Assembly (NCBI GenBank): GCA_903912435.1
Contig: CAIWHI010000679.1
Location: 1-8,222, forward strand
Reading direction: 5' to 3'
DNA: 8,222 bases
Origin: an uncultured Bacteroidota bacterium
GTDB taxonomy: Bacteria > Bacteroidota > Bacteroidia > Chitinophagales > Chitinophagaceae
Shown: in pieces, positions 1 through 6,400 of the stretch
How the letters are laid out: the number at the start of each line of letters is the position of its first letter
Numbering within the stretch: the stretch's first letter is position 1
The notes under the pieces: generated by a model
Seen by the model: the letters and a program-made list of their open reading frames with translations, nothing else
The model's database searches: none
What the model was told of the DNA's origin: nothing
Made by a program: the position numbers and the translations under genes

Positions 1-381
1 ACTACTACTACCAGGACTACTACAAATATGACAACTGATAATGGTGGCTATAACAATGCCCCTCCACCAGCGGCAAGTGCTCAATGTGTCTACCCAATGG
101 ATTTCGCCAGCTTTAAATCAGCTAAGGAAACTATTGGTAAATCATCTTTTGAAGATACTAAATTATCTACAGCTAAAACAATCGTAGGTGGCAATTGTGT
201 ATCATCAGAGCAGGTAATGCAGATATGCAGCCTGTTTTCTTTTGAGCAGACCAAAGTTGATTTTGCGAAATTCGCCTATAAGAAATGTACCGACAGGGGT
301 AACTACTTCAAAGTGGGCAATATTTTCACTTTCGATGCCAGCAAAACCGAACTCAACGATTTTATCAGTCAGCAGCAATAA
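1..381 (+). CDS. DUF4476 domain protein, 3' part (5' end outside window)
   Basis: The frame is open from the first base, so the gene begins upstream and the ATG at 28 is probably internal. The visible 126 residues start with a Thr/Asn/Pro-rich linker (about residues 1-28, encoded partly by repeated ACT codons). A compact C-terminal domain of about 95 residues follows. Its pattern C-x2-PMDFxxF, SFEDTKLSTAK, C-V-S-S-x-Q-V, LFSFEQTKxDFAKxAY and a closing FxFxxSxxELxxFI is that of DUF4476, a domain of unknown function common in secreted or envelope proteins of Bacteroidota. Four cysteines (visible residues 29, 66, 76, 96) could form disulfides if the protein is exported; this is inference. The N-terminus, where a signal peptide would be expected, is not visible. 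A strong terminator follows 20 bases after the stop, so this gene ends its transcription unit. The family call is fairly sure; the function is unknown. Confidence 0.85.
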   Translation, partial: TTTTRTTTNMTTDNGGYNNAPPPAASAQCVYPMDFASFKSAKETIGKSSFEDTKLSTAKTIVGGNCVSSEQVMQICSLFSFEQTKVDFAKFAYKKCTDRGNYFKVGNIFTFDASKTELNDFISQQQ

Positions 382-400
382 TTTGCGCTTATAAAAACAT

Positions 401-437
401 AAAAATAGCTCTGACCATCATTGTCAGGGCTATTTTT
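401..437 (+). terminator. Rho-independent terminator after the DUF4476 gene
   Basis: A 15-bp stem pairs 401-415 with 423-437, with one G-U wobble (410/428) and a 7-nt loop (416-422). The arms are AAAAATAGC-TCTGAC and GTCAG-GGCTATTTTT. The right arm ends in five T, and the A-tract on the left arm would let it also work on the minus strand. It starts 19 bases after the stop codon of the DUF4476 gene. The rest of the gap to 606 is AT-rich. It holds no RNA gene I recognise, only a one-mismatch promoter candidate (TAATTTAG, 493-500, with TTG at 468-470). Confidence 0.85.
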
Positions 438-606
438 ATGCCCATATTACCCTATTCTATACCTCCATTGTTTTATTCTCGTTTCTAAGTGCTAATTTAG
501 TTTTTTGTATTTAACCTTTACATTGTGAACTAGTCTAAATAATTCAGATGGAATATTAGCATTGTTCATGTGGTGGGTTTAATCACCAATATAAAAGAAC
601 TGTTTT

Positions 607-1872
607 TTGAATAAAGGCCTGCACCTGATTATTGGATTCCTAATGTTGTTTACCGGCTTTATTGCCAGTGCACAAACTAATGGTAATAATTCTGGTAGCC
701 AGCCTTCAACTATCACTGACTCTACAAAAAAAGCCCAAAAGCAGCAAGCCGAAATGAATAACCAGTTCGACTTTATTGATTTGGGAAACTTGCTTTTTCA
801 GCCAAAGAAAGGAAAGCGGCAGGAAACAGGTGCGATAAAAAGCCGCAAAATGCATATATCAGGTCCCCTGCCTGCTGCTGGCTACACCCTTCAAACTGGT
901 TTTGCAGCCCTTTTAACTGCAAACGCATCTTTTTATACCAACGAGAATGCTAATATATCATCAATACTCACCAGCTTCACCTATACCATTCGCAACCAGA
1001 TAATACTGCCTATTCAAACCAATATCTATACAAAAGGCAATAAATATAATGTAGTGGTAGATTGGCGTTATCTGCTATTCCCATCATATACCTATGGCCT
1101 GGGTGGCTATAGCACCCTTAATGATGGCTATCTGGTAGATTATAGTTGCATCAGGTTGCATCAGGCAGTTCTCCGTGAACTGGCCGAAGATATGTATGCA
1201 GGGGTTGGCTATAATCTTGACTATTATTGGAATATCCAGGAGCTAAACCCTCCGGCCAATAAGGTAAGTGATTTCGAAAACTATGGTTTCAATAAAACCG
1301 AAGTTGCATCGGGCTTTACGTTCAATTTCCTGTATGATACCCGTAAAAACTCCATCAACCCTGATGGAGGTAATTTTGTAAATGTTATCTATCGTCCCAA
1401 CCTTACCGTTTTCGGTAATACAGCTAGCTGGCGCTCGGCAATTGTTGACCTGCGTACCTACATGAAATTTCCTCACAATTCAAAAAATATACTAGCCCTC
1501 TGGAATTATGACTGGCTTACAGTAAATGGCAAAGCTCCCTTCCTCATGTTGCCCAATACTGGTGGCGACCCCTATAGCAATACCGGCAGGGGCTATATAC
1601 AAGGCAGGTACCGGGGTGCAAATATGGTGTACCTGGAAGGGGAATACCGTTTTGGCATTACACACAACGGCCTCCTAGGTGGTGTGATTTTTGCTAATGC
1701 CGAATCATTTACCGAGCAATCTACCAACACATTTGAAACCATAGCCCCAGGCTGTGGAGTGGGTCTCAGAGTCAAATTCAATAAATTTTCCAATACCAAT
1801 GTAGCCCTCGATTATGGTTTTGGCCTAAATGGCTCCAGCGGAATATTTGTGAATCTGGGTGAGGTATTTTAG
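607..1872 (+). CDS. Outer-membrane beta-barrel, BamA/TamA surface-antigen (D15) type, no POTRA
   Basis: This is a 421-residue exported protein. The N-terminus has a clear signal peptide: MNK, a hydrophobic run at residues 5-19, then ASA|Q, so cleavage is likely after residue 22. Residues 24-80 are polar and low in complexity. From about residue 90 on, alternating aromatic/polar strands suggest a beta-barrel. The C-terminal half (about 225-421) fits the bacterial surface antigen domain: FLYDTRKNSINPDGG, then GRGYIQGRYRG at 327-337 (RYRG resembles the conserved (V/I)RGF/Y loop motif of BamA), an EYRF strand, GVGLRVKFNKFSNTNVALDYGFG, and a C-terminal Phe as in barrel proteins. No POTRA repeats fit in the short N-terminus, so it is not full BamA or TamA. 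The start is TTG: it is the only start giving a complete signal peptide, and an in-frame stop lies at 592-594. No Shine-Dalgarno is seen. The barrel call is firm; the biological role is unknown. Confidence 0.75.
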   Translation: MNKGLHLIIGFLMLFTGFIASAQTNGNNSGSQPSTITDSTKKAQKQQAEMNNQFDFIDLGNLLFQPKKGKRQETGAIKSRKMHISGPLPAAGYTLQTGFAALLTANASFYTNENANISSILTSFTYTIRNQIILPIQTNIYTKGNKYNVVVDWRYLLFPSYTYGLGGYSTLNDGYLVDYSCIRLHQAVLRELAEDMYAGVGYNLDYYWNIQELNPPANKVSDFENYGFNKTEVASGFTFNFLYDTRKNSINPDGGNFVNVIYRPNLTVFGNTASWRSAIVDLRTYMKFPHNSKNILALWNYDWLTVNGKAPFLMLPNTGGDPYSNTGRGYIQGRYRGANMVYLEGEYRFGITHNGLLGGVIFANAESFTEQSTNTFETIAPGCGVGLRVKFNKFSNTNVALDYGFGLNGSSGIFVNLGEVF

Positions 1873-2010
1873 TAAGTGTTCAATAAATTTCTATTAAGTG
1901 CACCAAATTTGGCTATTCAGTCCTTATCTGTCGCACCTTTGGCTGTCAAAATTTCTACATATCATTATCAATCCCCTTATTTGTTTTATTACATCAATAT
2001 TTATCTACCC

Positions 2011-2043
2011 TTGCTGGTAATAAGTTTAAAAAACATAAATTTG
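2011..2043 (+). promoter_or_regulatory. Bacteroidota-type promoter for the methyltransferase/VOC operon
   Basis: TAAATTTG at 2036-2043 matches the -7 consensus TAnnTTTG exactly. A TTG at 2011-2013 lies 22 bases upstream, close to the expected -33 position. Transcription would start near 2048-2050, giving a leader of about 28 nt before the ATG at 2077. The intergenic stretch 1873-2010 otherwise shows only a 10-bp palindrome (CCAAATTTGG, 1903-1912) and no obvious terminator. Confidence 0.5.
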
Positions 2044-2076
2044 TCTTAGTATCGTTGATTAAACTATTAACCATTA

Positions 2077-2748
2077 ATGAACACAGATATATTTAGTAAG
2101 GTTGACAACTATATTAGCAACCTGCTCGCACCGGAAGATAAAGCCCTATCAGACACAATCTCAACACTAGTTAGTGAGGGCTTGCCCCAGCATAGTGTTT
2201 CTGCCAATCAGGGCAAATTTTTGCAAGTACTCATGATAGCCTGCAATGCTAAAAGAGTTTTGGAATTAGGCACTTTAGGAGGATATAGTACAATTTGGTT
2301 GGCCAGGGCATTGCCGGAAAACGGCAAGGTAATTACAATAGAAGTAGATCCACATCATGGCGAGGTTGCCAAAAAAAATATAGATAATGCAGGGCTATCA
2401 CATAAAGTAGAAATGAGAACAGGCAAGGCTTTGGATATTTTGCCGAACCTAATTGCCAACAAAGAAGAGCCATTCGACTTGATTTTTATTGATGCTGATA
2501 AACCACCCTATGTCGAGTATTTTAATTATGCTGTCCAATTATCCCGCCCAGGCACTCTAATTATTTGCGACAATGTAATCAGGGATGGAAAAGCACTTGA
2601 TATGAATAGTACTGATGAAAAAGTAGTGGGCGTGCAAAGGCTTAACGAAATGTTAGGCCAAAACACGCATGTTACTGCTACTATCTTACAAACAGTTGGT
2701 GTAAAGGAATACGATGGAATGGCAATTGCTGTAGTTAACAGGGTTTAG
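2077..2748 (+). CDS. Class I SAM-dependent O-methyltransferase (COMT/YrrM-like)
   Basis: This 223-residue protein has the full length usual for the Methyltransf_3 / COG4122 family, the cation-dependent catechol/caffeoyl-CoA type. Motif I, VLELGTLGGYSTIWLA (61-76), is the SAM-binding glycine loop. The acidic residue after strand 2 is in IEVD (88-91). FIDADK (137-142) and CDN (164-166) supply the metal ligands expected from COMT: D139, D165 and N166. The N-terminal helix with a Q-G-x-FLQ stretch (45-50) matches the family's cap. It should transfer methyl from S-adenosylmethionine to a hydroxyl group on a small acceptor with a divalent cation; the acceptor cannot be read from sequence. The protein is cytosolic, with no signal peptide. 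The ATG start follows a promoter match at 2036-2043. The gene ends 12 bases before the VOC gene, so the two are probably co-transcribed. Confidence 0.9.
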   Translation: MNTDIFSKVDNYISNLLAPEDKALSDTISTLVSEGLPQHSVSANQGKFLQVLMIACNAKRVLELGTLGGYSTIWLARALPENGKVITIEVDPHHGEVAKKNIDNAGLSHKVEMRTGKALDILPNLIANKEEPFDLIFIDADKPPYVEYFNYAVQLSRPGTLIICDNVIRDGKALDMNSTDEKVVGVQRLNEMLGQNTHVTATILQTVGVKEYDGMAIAVVNRV

Positions 2749-2752
2749 GGAG
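2747..2752 (+). promoter_or_regulatory. Shine-Dalgarno-like site for the VOC gene
   Basis: AGGGAG overlaps the TAG stop of the methyltransferase gene (2746-2748) and sits 8 bases before the ATG at 2761. No other gene in the window has such a site. It suggests re-initiation or coupled translation inside the operon and supports the start at 2761. Confidence 0.5.
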
Positions 2753-2760
2753 ATAATTTT

Positions 2761-3177
2761 ATGACGTATAAGCCAACACTCATACCCGAACTGAAAGTAA
2801 TGAACTTCATAGAGAGTTTTAAGTTCTACACCCAATTAGTAGGCTTTGAAGTTCTTTATGAAAGACCGGAAGACGATTTCGCAATGCTGGTTTTTAATGG
2901 CGCCCAGCTTATGATTGAAGGACTTTCAGAGAAAAGTCGTTTATGGGATGTTGGCAAATTAGATCGCCCGTTGGGCCGTGGCGTGAATTTTCAGATACAA
3001 GTTCAGGATGTTCGAAATCTATACCAAAAGTTTAATGAAGTGAACTATCCAATCTTTCTTAACATGGAAGAGAAATGGTATAGAGCAAATAATAAGGAAG
3101 TAGGAAATATGCAGTTCTTAGTTCAAGACCCGGACGGGTATTTATTGAGGTTTTTTGAAGATTTGGGGACGAGGTAG
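2761..3177 (+). CDS. VOC-fold protein, bleomycin-resistance-like
   Basis: This 138-residue protein has the size and two-module beta-alpha-beta-beta-beta pattern of the vicinal-oxygen-chelate (glyoxalase/bleomycin resistance) superfamily. The first module runs from PELKVMNFIESFKFYTQLVGFEV (about 9-31) to FNGAQLMIE (45-53). The second runs from GRGVNFQIQV through KWYRANNKEVGNMQFLVQDPDGYLLRFFE near the C-terminus. The W-Y-R, QFLVQDPDGYLLRF pattern is most like the bleomycin-binding/BRP branch, which sequesters ligand rather than catalysing with a metal. I cannot assign a canonical His/Glu metal set. The ligand is unknown and drug resistance is only one option. It lies 12 bases after the methyltransferase gene, preceded by a Shine-Dalgarno-like AGGGAG, so a shared operon is likely. 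The family call is good; the function is open. Confidence 0.8.
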   Translation: MTYKPTLIPELKVMNFIESFKFYTQLVGFEVLYERPEDDFAMLVFNGAQLMIEGLSEKSRLWDVGKLDRPLGRGVNFQIQVQDVRNLYQKFNEVNYPIFLNMEEKWYRANNKEVGNMQFLVQDPDGYLLRFFEDLGTR

Positions 3178-3266
3178 ATTTTTGAAAGCAATCACTATTT
3201 ATCACTGCATCTACCGACCCTCCCCAAATTATTTATTAGTTCTGAATTTCAGTTTATTTAAAGACC

Positions 3267-3274
3267 TAATTTTG
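3267..3274 (+). promoter_or_regulatory. Possible -7 box upstream of TIGR02757
   Basis: TAATTTTG matches TAnnTTTG exactly but has no well-placed TTG upstream. Transcription from here would pass through the repeat at 3305-3399 before reaching the ATG at 3443, giving a leader of about 160 nt. This is a weak call. Confidence 0.25.
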
Positions 3275-3304
3275 ACAAGGCTTTATAAGACACAACAATC
3301 ATTT

Positions 3305-3399
3305 AGCTCAATAAAGATAAAAAAGCTCAATCACCTTGATGCGGCAATTCCCCTTTGTGCAAAGGTATTGAGCGTGGGGAAGGGGGTTAGGGGATGTCT
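3305..3399 (+). repeat. Intergenic repeat, copy 1 (upstream of TIGR02757)
   Basis: This 95-base unit is about 80% identical, by hand alignment, to 4255-4351 in the same orientation. It opens with AGCTCAAT repeated twice around AAAGATAAAAA. A conserved core GCAATTCCCC(C)TTTGTG follows, then GGGAAGGGGG, and it ends GGGATGTCT. TTCCCC (3348-3353) can pair with GGGGAA (3376-3381), so a G/C-run hairpin is possible. The differences are scattered rather than block-like. That fits an old dispersed intergenic element better than a recent duplication. It contains no stop in the frame of the downstream gene. Confidence 0.75.
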
Positions 3400-3442
3400 A
3401 ATTTCATTAACATTTATAGCAATAAAGTATAATCACAAAAAC

Positions 3443-4216
3443 ATGGACGACCTGCAAAAGCTGAAACAATTTCTCGACACCAAAGCAGCTTTTTATAACC
3501 AGGTTTCATTTATTGAAAAAGATCCTGTTTCCATACCGCATTTATTTACCATTAAGCAGGATATTGAAATTGCCGGACTCTTTGCCGCAGTACTAGCCTG
3601 GGGCAACAGAACATCTATCATTAATAATTGCCGCAAACTAATGCGCTGGATGGACGACCAGCCCTATCAATTCATTCTCAATCATAAAGATACCGACCTC
3701 AAAGGTTTCCTCAGTTTTGCACATCGCACCTTTAATGCCACCGACCTACTCTATTTTATTGAATTCCTCCAATATCATTTTACCCAACACGACACGCTTG
3801 AAGATGCATTTGTATCAGGCAAAGAATATAAAGCTGATGACACCAGAGAGGGCCTTACTGATTTTCATAACCATTTTTTCTCTATTGAACACCCCGACAG
3901 AACCCGCAAACACATCGCCACTCCTGTTCGTAACTCGGCATGTAAACGGCTCAATATGTACTTGCGCTGGATGGTAAGAAAAGACAATAAGGGGGTAGAT
4001 TTCGGTATCTGGACCAAAATAAAACCACACCAGCTGGTTTGCCCACTAGATGTGCATGTAGCCAGGGTAGCCCAAAGACTGGGCTTACTTGAAAATAATA
4101 AGTCTAACTGGAACAATGCCATCCACCTTACCCACCAATTGCGCGAACTAAACCCTACCGACCCGGCAATATATGATTATGCCCTTTTCGGGCTAGGGAT
4201 TGAAGAAAGATTTTGA
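3443..4216 (+). CDS. TIGR02757 / DUF2400 family protein
   Basis: This 257-residue protein matches the usual length and landmarks of TIGR02757 (DUF2400), a Bacteroidota-rich family without assigned function. Landmarks are an N-terminal DPVSIPHLFTIKQDIEIAGLFAAVLAWGNR stretch (about 26-55), HRTFNATDLLYFI, then EHPDRTRKH and ACKRLNMYLRWMVRKDNKGVDFGIW. CPLDVHVARVAQRLGLL starts at C200, and the end is YDYALFGLGIEERF. The Pro-Leu-Asp-Val-His stretch (D203, H205) followed by R-V-A-x-R-LGL resembles the catalytic-Asp segment of HhH-GPD DNA glycosylases, with K168 35 residues before D203. A repair role is therefore inference only. I chose the ATG at 3443 because homology begins there. The frame stays open back to 3155, but that extension overlaps the VOC gene, reads through a repeat and has no family features. 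No signal peptide or membrane segment is seen. The gene is flanked by both repeat copies and converges on the PAS gene. Confidence 0.85.
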   Translation: MDDLQKLKQFLDTKAAFYNQVSFIEKDPVSIPHLFTIKQDIEIAGLFAAVLAWGNRTSIINNCRKLMRWMDDQPYQFILNHKDTDLKGFLSFAHRTFNATDLLYFIEFLQYHFTQHDTLEDAFVSGKEYKADDTREGLTDFHNHFFSIEHPDRTRKHIATPVRNSACKRLNMYLRWMVRKDNKGVDFGIWTKIKPHQLVCPLDVHVARVAQRLGLLENNKSNWNNAIHLTHQLRELNPTDPAIYDYALFGLGIEERF

Positions 4217-4254
4217 TATTAGAAGCCAAAATTTATATCAGACCGCCTAATAAA

Positions 4255-4351
4255 AGCTCAATAAAGATAAAAAGCTCAATGACCAAGAAGCAGCAATTCC
4301 CCCTTTGTGAGCAGGTTTTGTGCGGATGGGAAGGGGGCAAGTGGGATGTCT
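4255..4351 (+). repeat. Intergenic repeat, copy 2 (downstream of TIGR02757)
   Basis: This is a 97-base unit paired with 3305-3399, in the same orientation. It keeps the twin AGCTCAAT, the core GCAATTCCCCCTTTGTG, GGGAAGGGGG and GGGATGTCT. CCCCCTT (4299-4305) can pair with AAGGGGG (4331-4337) over a 25-nt loop, and a T6 run starts at 4351. The unit might therefore act as a weak terminator for TIGR02757 between the two convergent genes. No other terminator was found in 4217-4395. Confidence 0.75.
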
Positions 4352-4395
4352 TTTTTATCCTATTTGACACCTAAGAATTATATCTAACTCCGCAC

Positions 4396-6165
4396 CTACT
4401 CCTCATGCTTTGCCTCAAGCATATTAATACTCTTCACCACTTTTCTGATGATGATATCCAGTTCTTCTGCAGCCAAATTTATGTTTTGCAATATCTCAAT
4501 ATTATTTTTGTTACCTGCATTATTATAATCAAACAACGGTACAAGGCCCAAAATACTTGAAACAGGAGTTCGTACCCTATGGGATTGAACCCAGGCTATC
4601 TCCCTGAATTGTTCGTTTTGCTCCTGTATTTTTAGCAACTGCTTCCTCTGTGTTGTGATGTCTCTGGCAACACAGTTCACACCAATTATTTTACCATCAT
4701 GACCCCTTATTGGGGTACTGCTAATTTCATTATAAAGTATTCCATTATTGGTATGCTCCTCTACAACTGTAGTAAAACTTTCGCCATTAAATGCCCTCCT
4801 ATACTCTTCGGCCCTCCTTGTAGTAAATGCCTCATCATGCCATGGGCCTAATACATAATCACCTTCATTGAGTAAAACCCCTGCGATTTTTAAGAAGAAA
4901 TCCTGAAATGGTTTATTGCAGAAAATCAGTTCCAGCTTACTATTTACCGACCATATTAGGTCTTTGGTATTATTGATGGTAGTAGTAAGCTTCTGCTCAT
5001 TATTCCTTATTGTTTCCAGCATTTCTTGCTCCTTAGTAATATCAATGGTAATACCATTCATCATATCAGGGAGGCCACCAATACCTTTAATTATTTTCGA
5101 CTGTGTTTTCAGCGTCTTTATAGTCTTGTCCCTATGCATATAACGATATACAATATCCATATGCCCTGTTTTCTGGATATTGTTTACTGCTTTTATAAAA
5201 TTGTCCAGGTCATCAGCATGGATAGAACTCAAAACTATATCACCCCCACCATTAAATTCCAACTCAGGATACCCATATAGTTGGTAGTAGGCATTATTGG
5301 CATACACTAATTCCAATGTATCTGCCCTTCGCGACCAGATAGCATCTTCTATTGAATAGAGTATATTATCAAGCTGCTCCTTTTGCTGCTTCAACTTGTT
5401 CGACAATTCGGCATTATTTTTTTGGTGCGATACCTGCTCATGCATATCTATAGCCGCAGCCAGGCGTGCTGGTGTATTATTATACGTTATCTGCTGGGTA
5501 TACATATGCACATAAAAGAGTTCACCGTTTTTCTTCTTGTGGTAGGAATAGCGCAAATCGGAAAAATCATTGATGTTTTTCCTAAAGTTGTCTATAAACT
5601 CATTATGACTTATATCAGGCCTGATATCCAAAAGCGTCATTTCACCAAATTCATCTTTGGTATAACCATAAACACTTACTGCAGCATTATTGGCAAACAT
5701 AAATGATGTAGATGCAGCATCCATTATCCATAATGGTATGGGTATTTTCTCCAGTTGCTCATCAATGCCCAAGGCTTTTTCGGCTGTTTTTAATGCAAAA
5801 TTGTGCCGCTCCCTGGCGAAAGTAATAGTCCGCCCAAGCATTTTTGTATTGTATTCGCCCTCTACTAAAATATCCTGAACTCCCATCTTCACTACATTGG
5901 TATGAAAACTATGATTCGTATTTTCAGTAAGGATAAGTATGGGAACTATTGGAAAATTCTTTTTTAATAGTTCAATACCCTCTTTTGATTCCTCATTAAA
6001 TTCGGCAATAATTACAAAAAAATTATGGATGCAATAAAGAGTGGTTTGGTCAATAGTAGGGCAGTGTATTATACCTTGTGGTGCATAGTTTAGCTCAATT
6101 AACTGATGCTTCAGTAATTCAAATTTTTGCTCATCAGACTGGACTACCAGTATTGATTTATTCAT
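4396..6165 (-). CDS. Multi-PAS sensor-like protein with pseudo-receiver and orphan HisKA-like domain
   Basis: This is a 589-residue soluble protein with no membrane segment. Residues 1-125 look like a CheY-type receiver: acidic D11/E12, T80, and GxQDxLVxGE near 95-104. The phosphoacceptor position holds E55 (VIIAEF) and the conserved Lys position holds E102, so normal phosphorylation is unlikely. PAS domains follow at about 135-250 (FANNAAVSVYGYTKDEF), 268-385 (YANNAYYQLYGYPELEF, ending GITIDITKEQE) and 392-505 (ending GVNCVARDITTQRKQ). A short polar, probably coiled linker sits near 250-268. The C-terminus (520-589) is a HisKA-like dimerisation segment, REIAWVQSHRVRTPVSSILGL. H529 is in the H-box position, with Arg replacing the usual acidic neighbour. 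The protein stops about 60 residues later, with no HATPase_c domain. It is probably a signalling adaptor or phospho-relay partner rather than a self-contained kinase. Ligands are unknown. It converges with TIGR02757 and diverges from glycyl-tRNA synthetase. Confidence 0.85.
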   Translation of the reverse strand: MNKSILVVQSDEQKFELLKHQLIELNYAPQGIIHCPTIDQTTLYCIHNFFVIIAEFNEESKEGIELLKKNFPIVPILILTENTNHSFHTNVVKMGVQDILVEGEYNTKMLGRTITFARERHNFALKTAEKALGIDEQLEKIPIPLWIMDAASTSFMFANNAAVSVYGYTKDEFGEMTLLDIRPDISHNEFIDNFRKNINDFSDLRYSYHKKKNGELFYVHMYTQQITYNNTPARLAAAIDMHEQVSHQKNNAELSNKLKQQKEQLDNILYSIEDAIWSRRADTLELVYANNAYYQLYGYPELEFNGGGDIVLSSIHADDLDNFIKAVNNIQKTGHMDIVYRYMHRDKTIKTLKTQSKIIKGIGGLPDMMNGITIDITKEQEMLETIRNNEQKLTTTINNTKDLIWSVNSKLELIFCNKPFQDFFLKIAGVLLNEGDYVLGPWHDEAFTTRRAEEYRRAFNGESFTTVVEEHTNNGILYNEISSTPIRGHDGKIIGVNCVARDITTQRKQLLKIQEQNEQFREIAWVQSHRVRTPVSSILGLVPLFDYNNAGNKNNIEILQNINLAAEELDIIIRKVVKSINMLEAKHEE

Positions 6166-6242
6166 TAGATTAATTTTTCACAGCAAAAACAGAGCTTTTT
6201 TTATGAGTAATGACTTAAACAAACACACAAAATGGGCTAATA

Positions 6243-6250
6243 CAAACTTA
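6243..6250 (-). promoter_or_regulatory. Candidate -7 box for the PAS gene
   Basis: CAAACTTA on the plus strand reads TAAGTTTG on the minus strand, an exact match to TAnnTTTG. It would give a leader of about 70 nt before the ATG at 6165. No TTG is found at the expected -33 position, so the call is tentative. Confidence 0.35.
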
Positions 6251-6385
6251 GTATTTTTTTCTGAAACTATTAATAAAGTGTTAAGTAGAAAATAATTGTG
6301 ATTAGCTAAGGATTACTAAATGTGTTATCTCCCCTAATTTTACCCTAAAGCCCCAACAACTTATAAACCATTCACATATTCCCCC

Positions 6386-6393
6386 TATTTTTG
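6386..6393 (+). promoter_or_regulatory. -7 box directly before glycyl-tRNA synthetase
   Basis: TATTTTTG matches TAnnTTTG exactly and ends 7 bases before the ATG at 6401. If used, transcription would begin at or next to the start codon and the mRNA would have almost no leader. No good TTG is seen at -33. A weaker box, TAATTTTA, lies about 50 bases further upstream. The remaining intergenic region 6166-6385 shows no T-box or other leader structure that I can recognise. Confidence 0.45.
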
Positions 6394-6400
6394 CGCTATT

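Noticed and set aside
1..24. Short ACT-rich tandem repeat at the window start
   Set aside because: It is coding sequence for a Thr-rich linker in the DUF4476 protein, not a separate repeat element.
571..588. Small hairpin TGGTG...CACCA before the TTG start as a regulatory structure
   Set aside because: The stem is only 5-6 bp and there is no supporting motif, so it is too weak to call.
1903..1912. Palindrome CCAAATTTGG as an operator
   Set aside because: Ten bases in AT-rich sequence can occur by chance, and it sits over 130 bases before the promoter match without a partner site.
3155..3442. N-terminal extension of TIGR02757 to a start at 3155
   Set aside because: It overlaps the VOC gene, reads through a repeat and has no family-like sequence; homology begins at the ATG at 3443.
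4214..4240. TGATAT...ATATCA inverted repeat as a terminator of TIGR02757
   Set aside because: The 6-bp AT-only stem has a 15-nt loop and no T-run after it.
3305..4351. Insertion sequence or composite transposon around TIGR02757
   Set aside because: No transposase, terminal inverted repeats or target-site duplication was found. Only the two diverged direct repeats are visible.
5383..5706. 107-codon plus-strand open frame inside the PAS gene
   Set aside because: It is antisense to a well-supported coding region and shows no domain. The hydrophobic composition is a by-product of the opposite strand.
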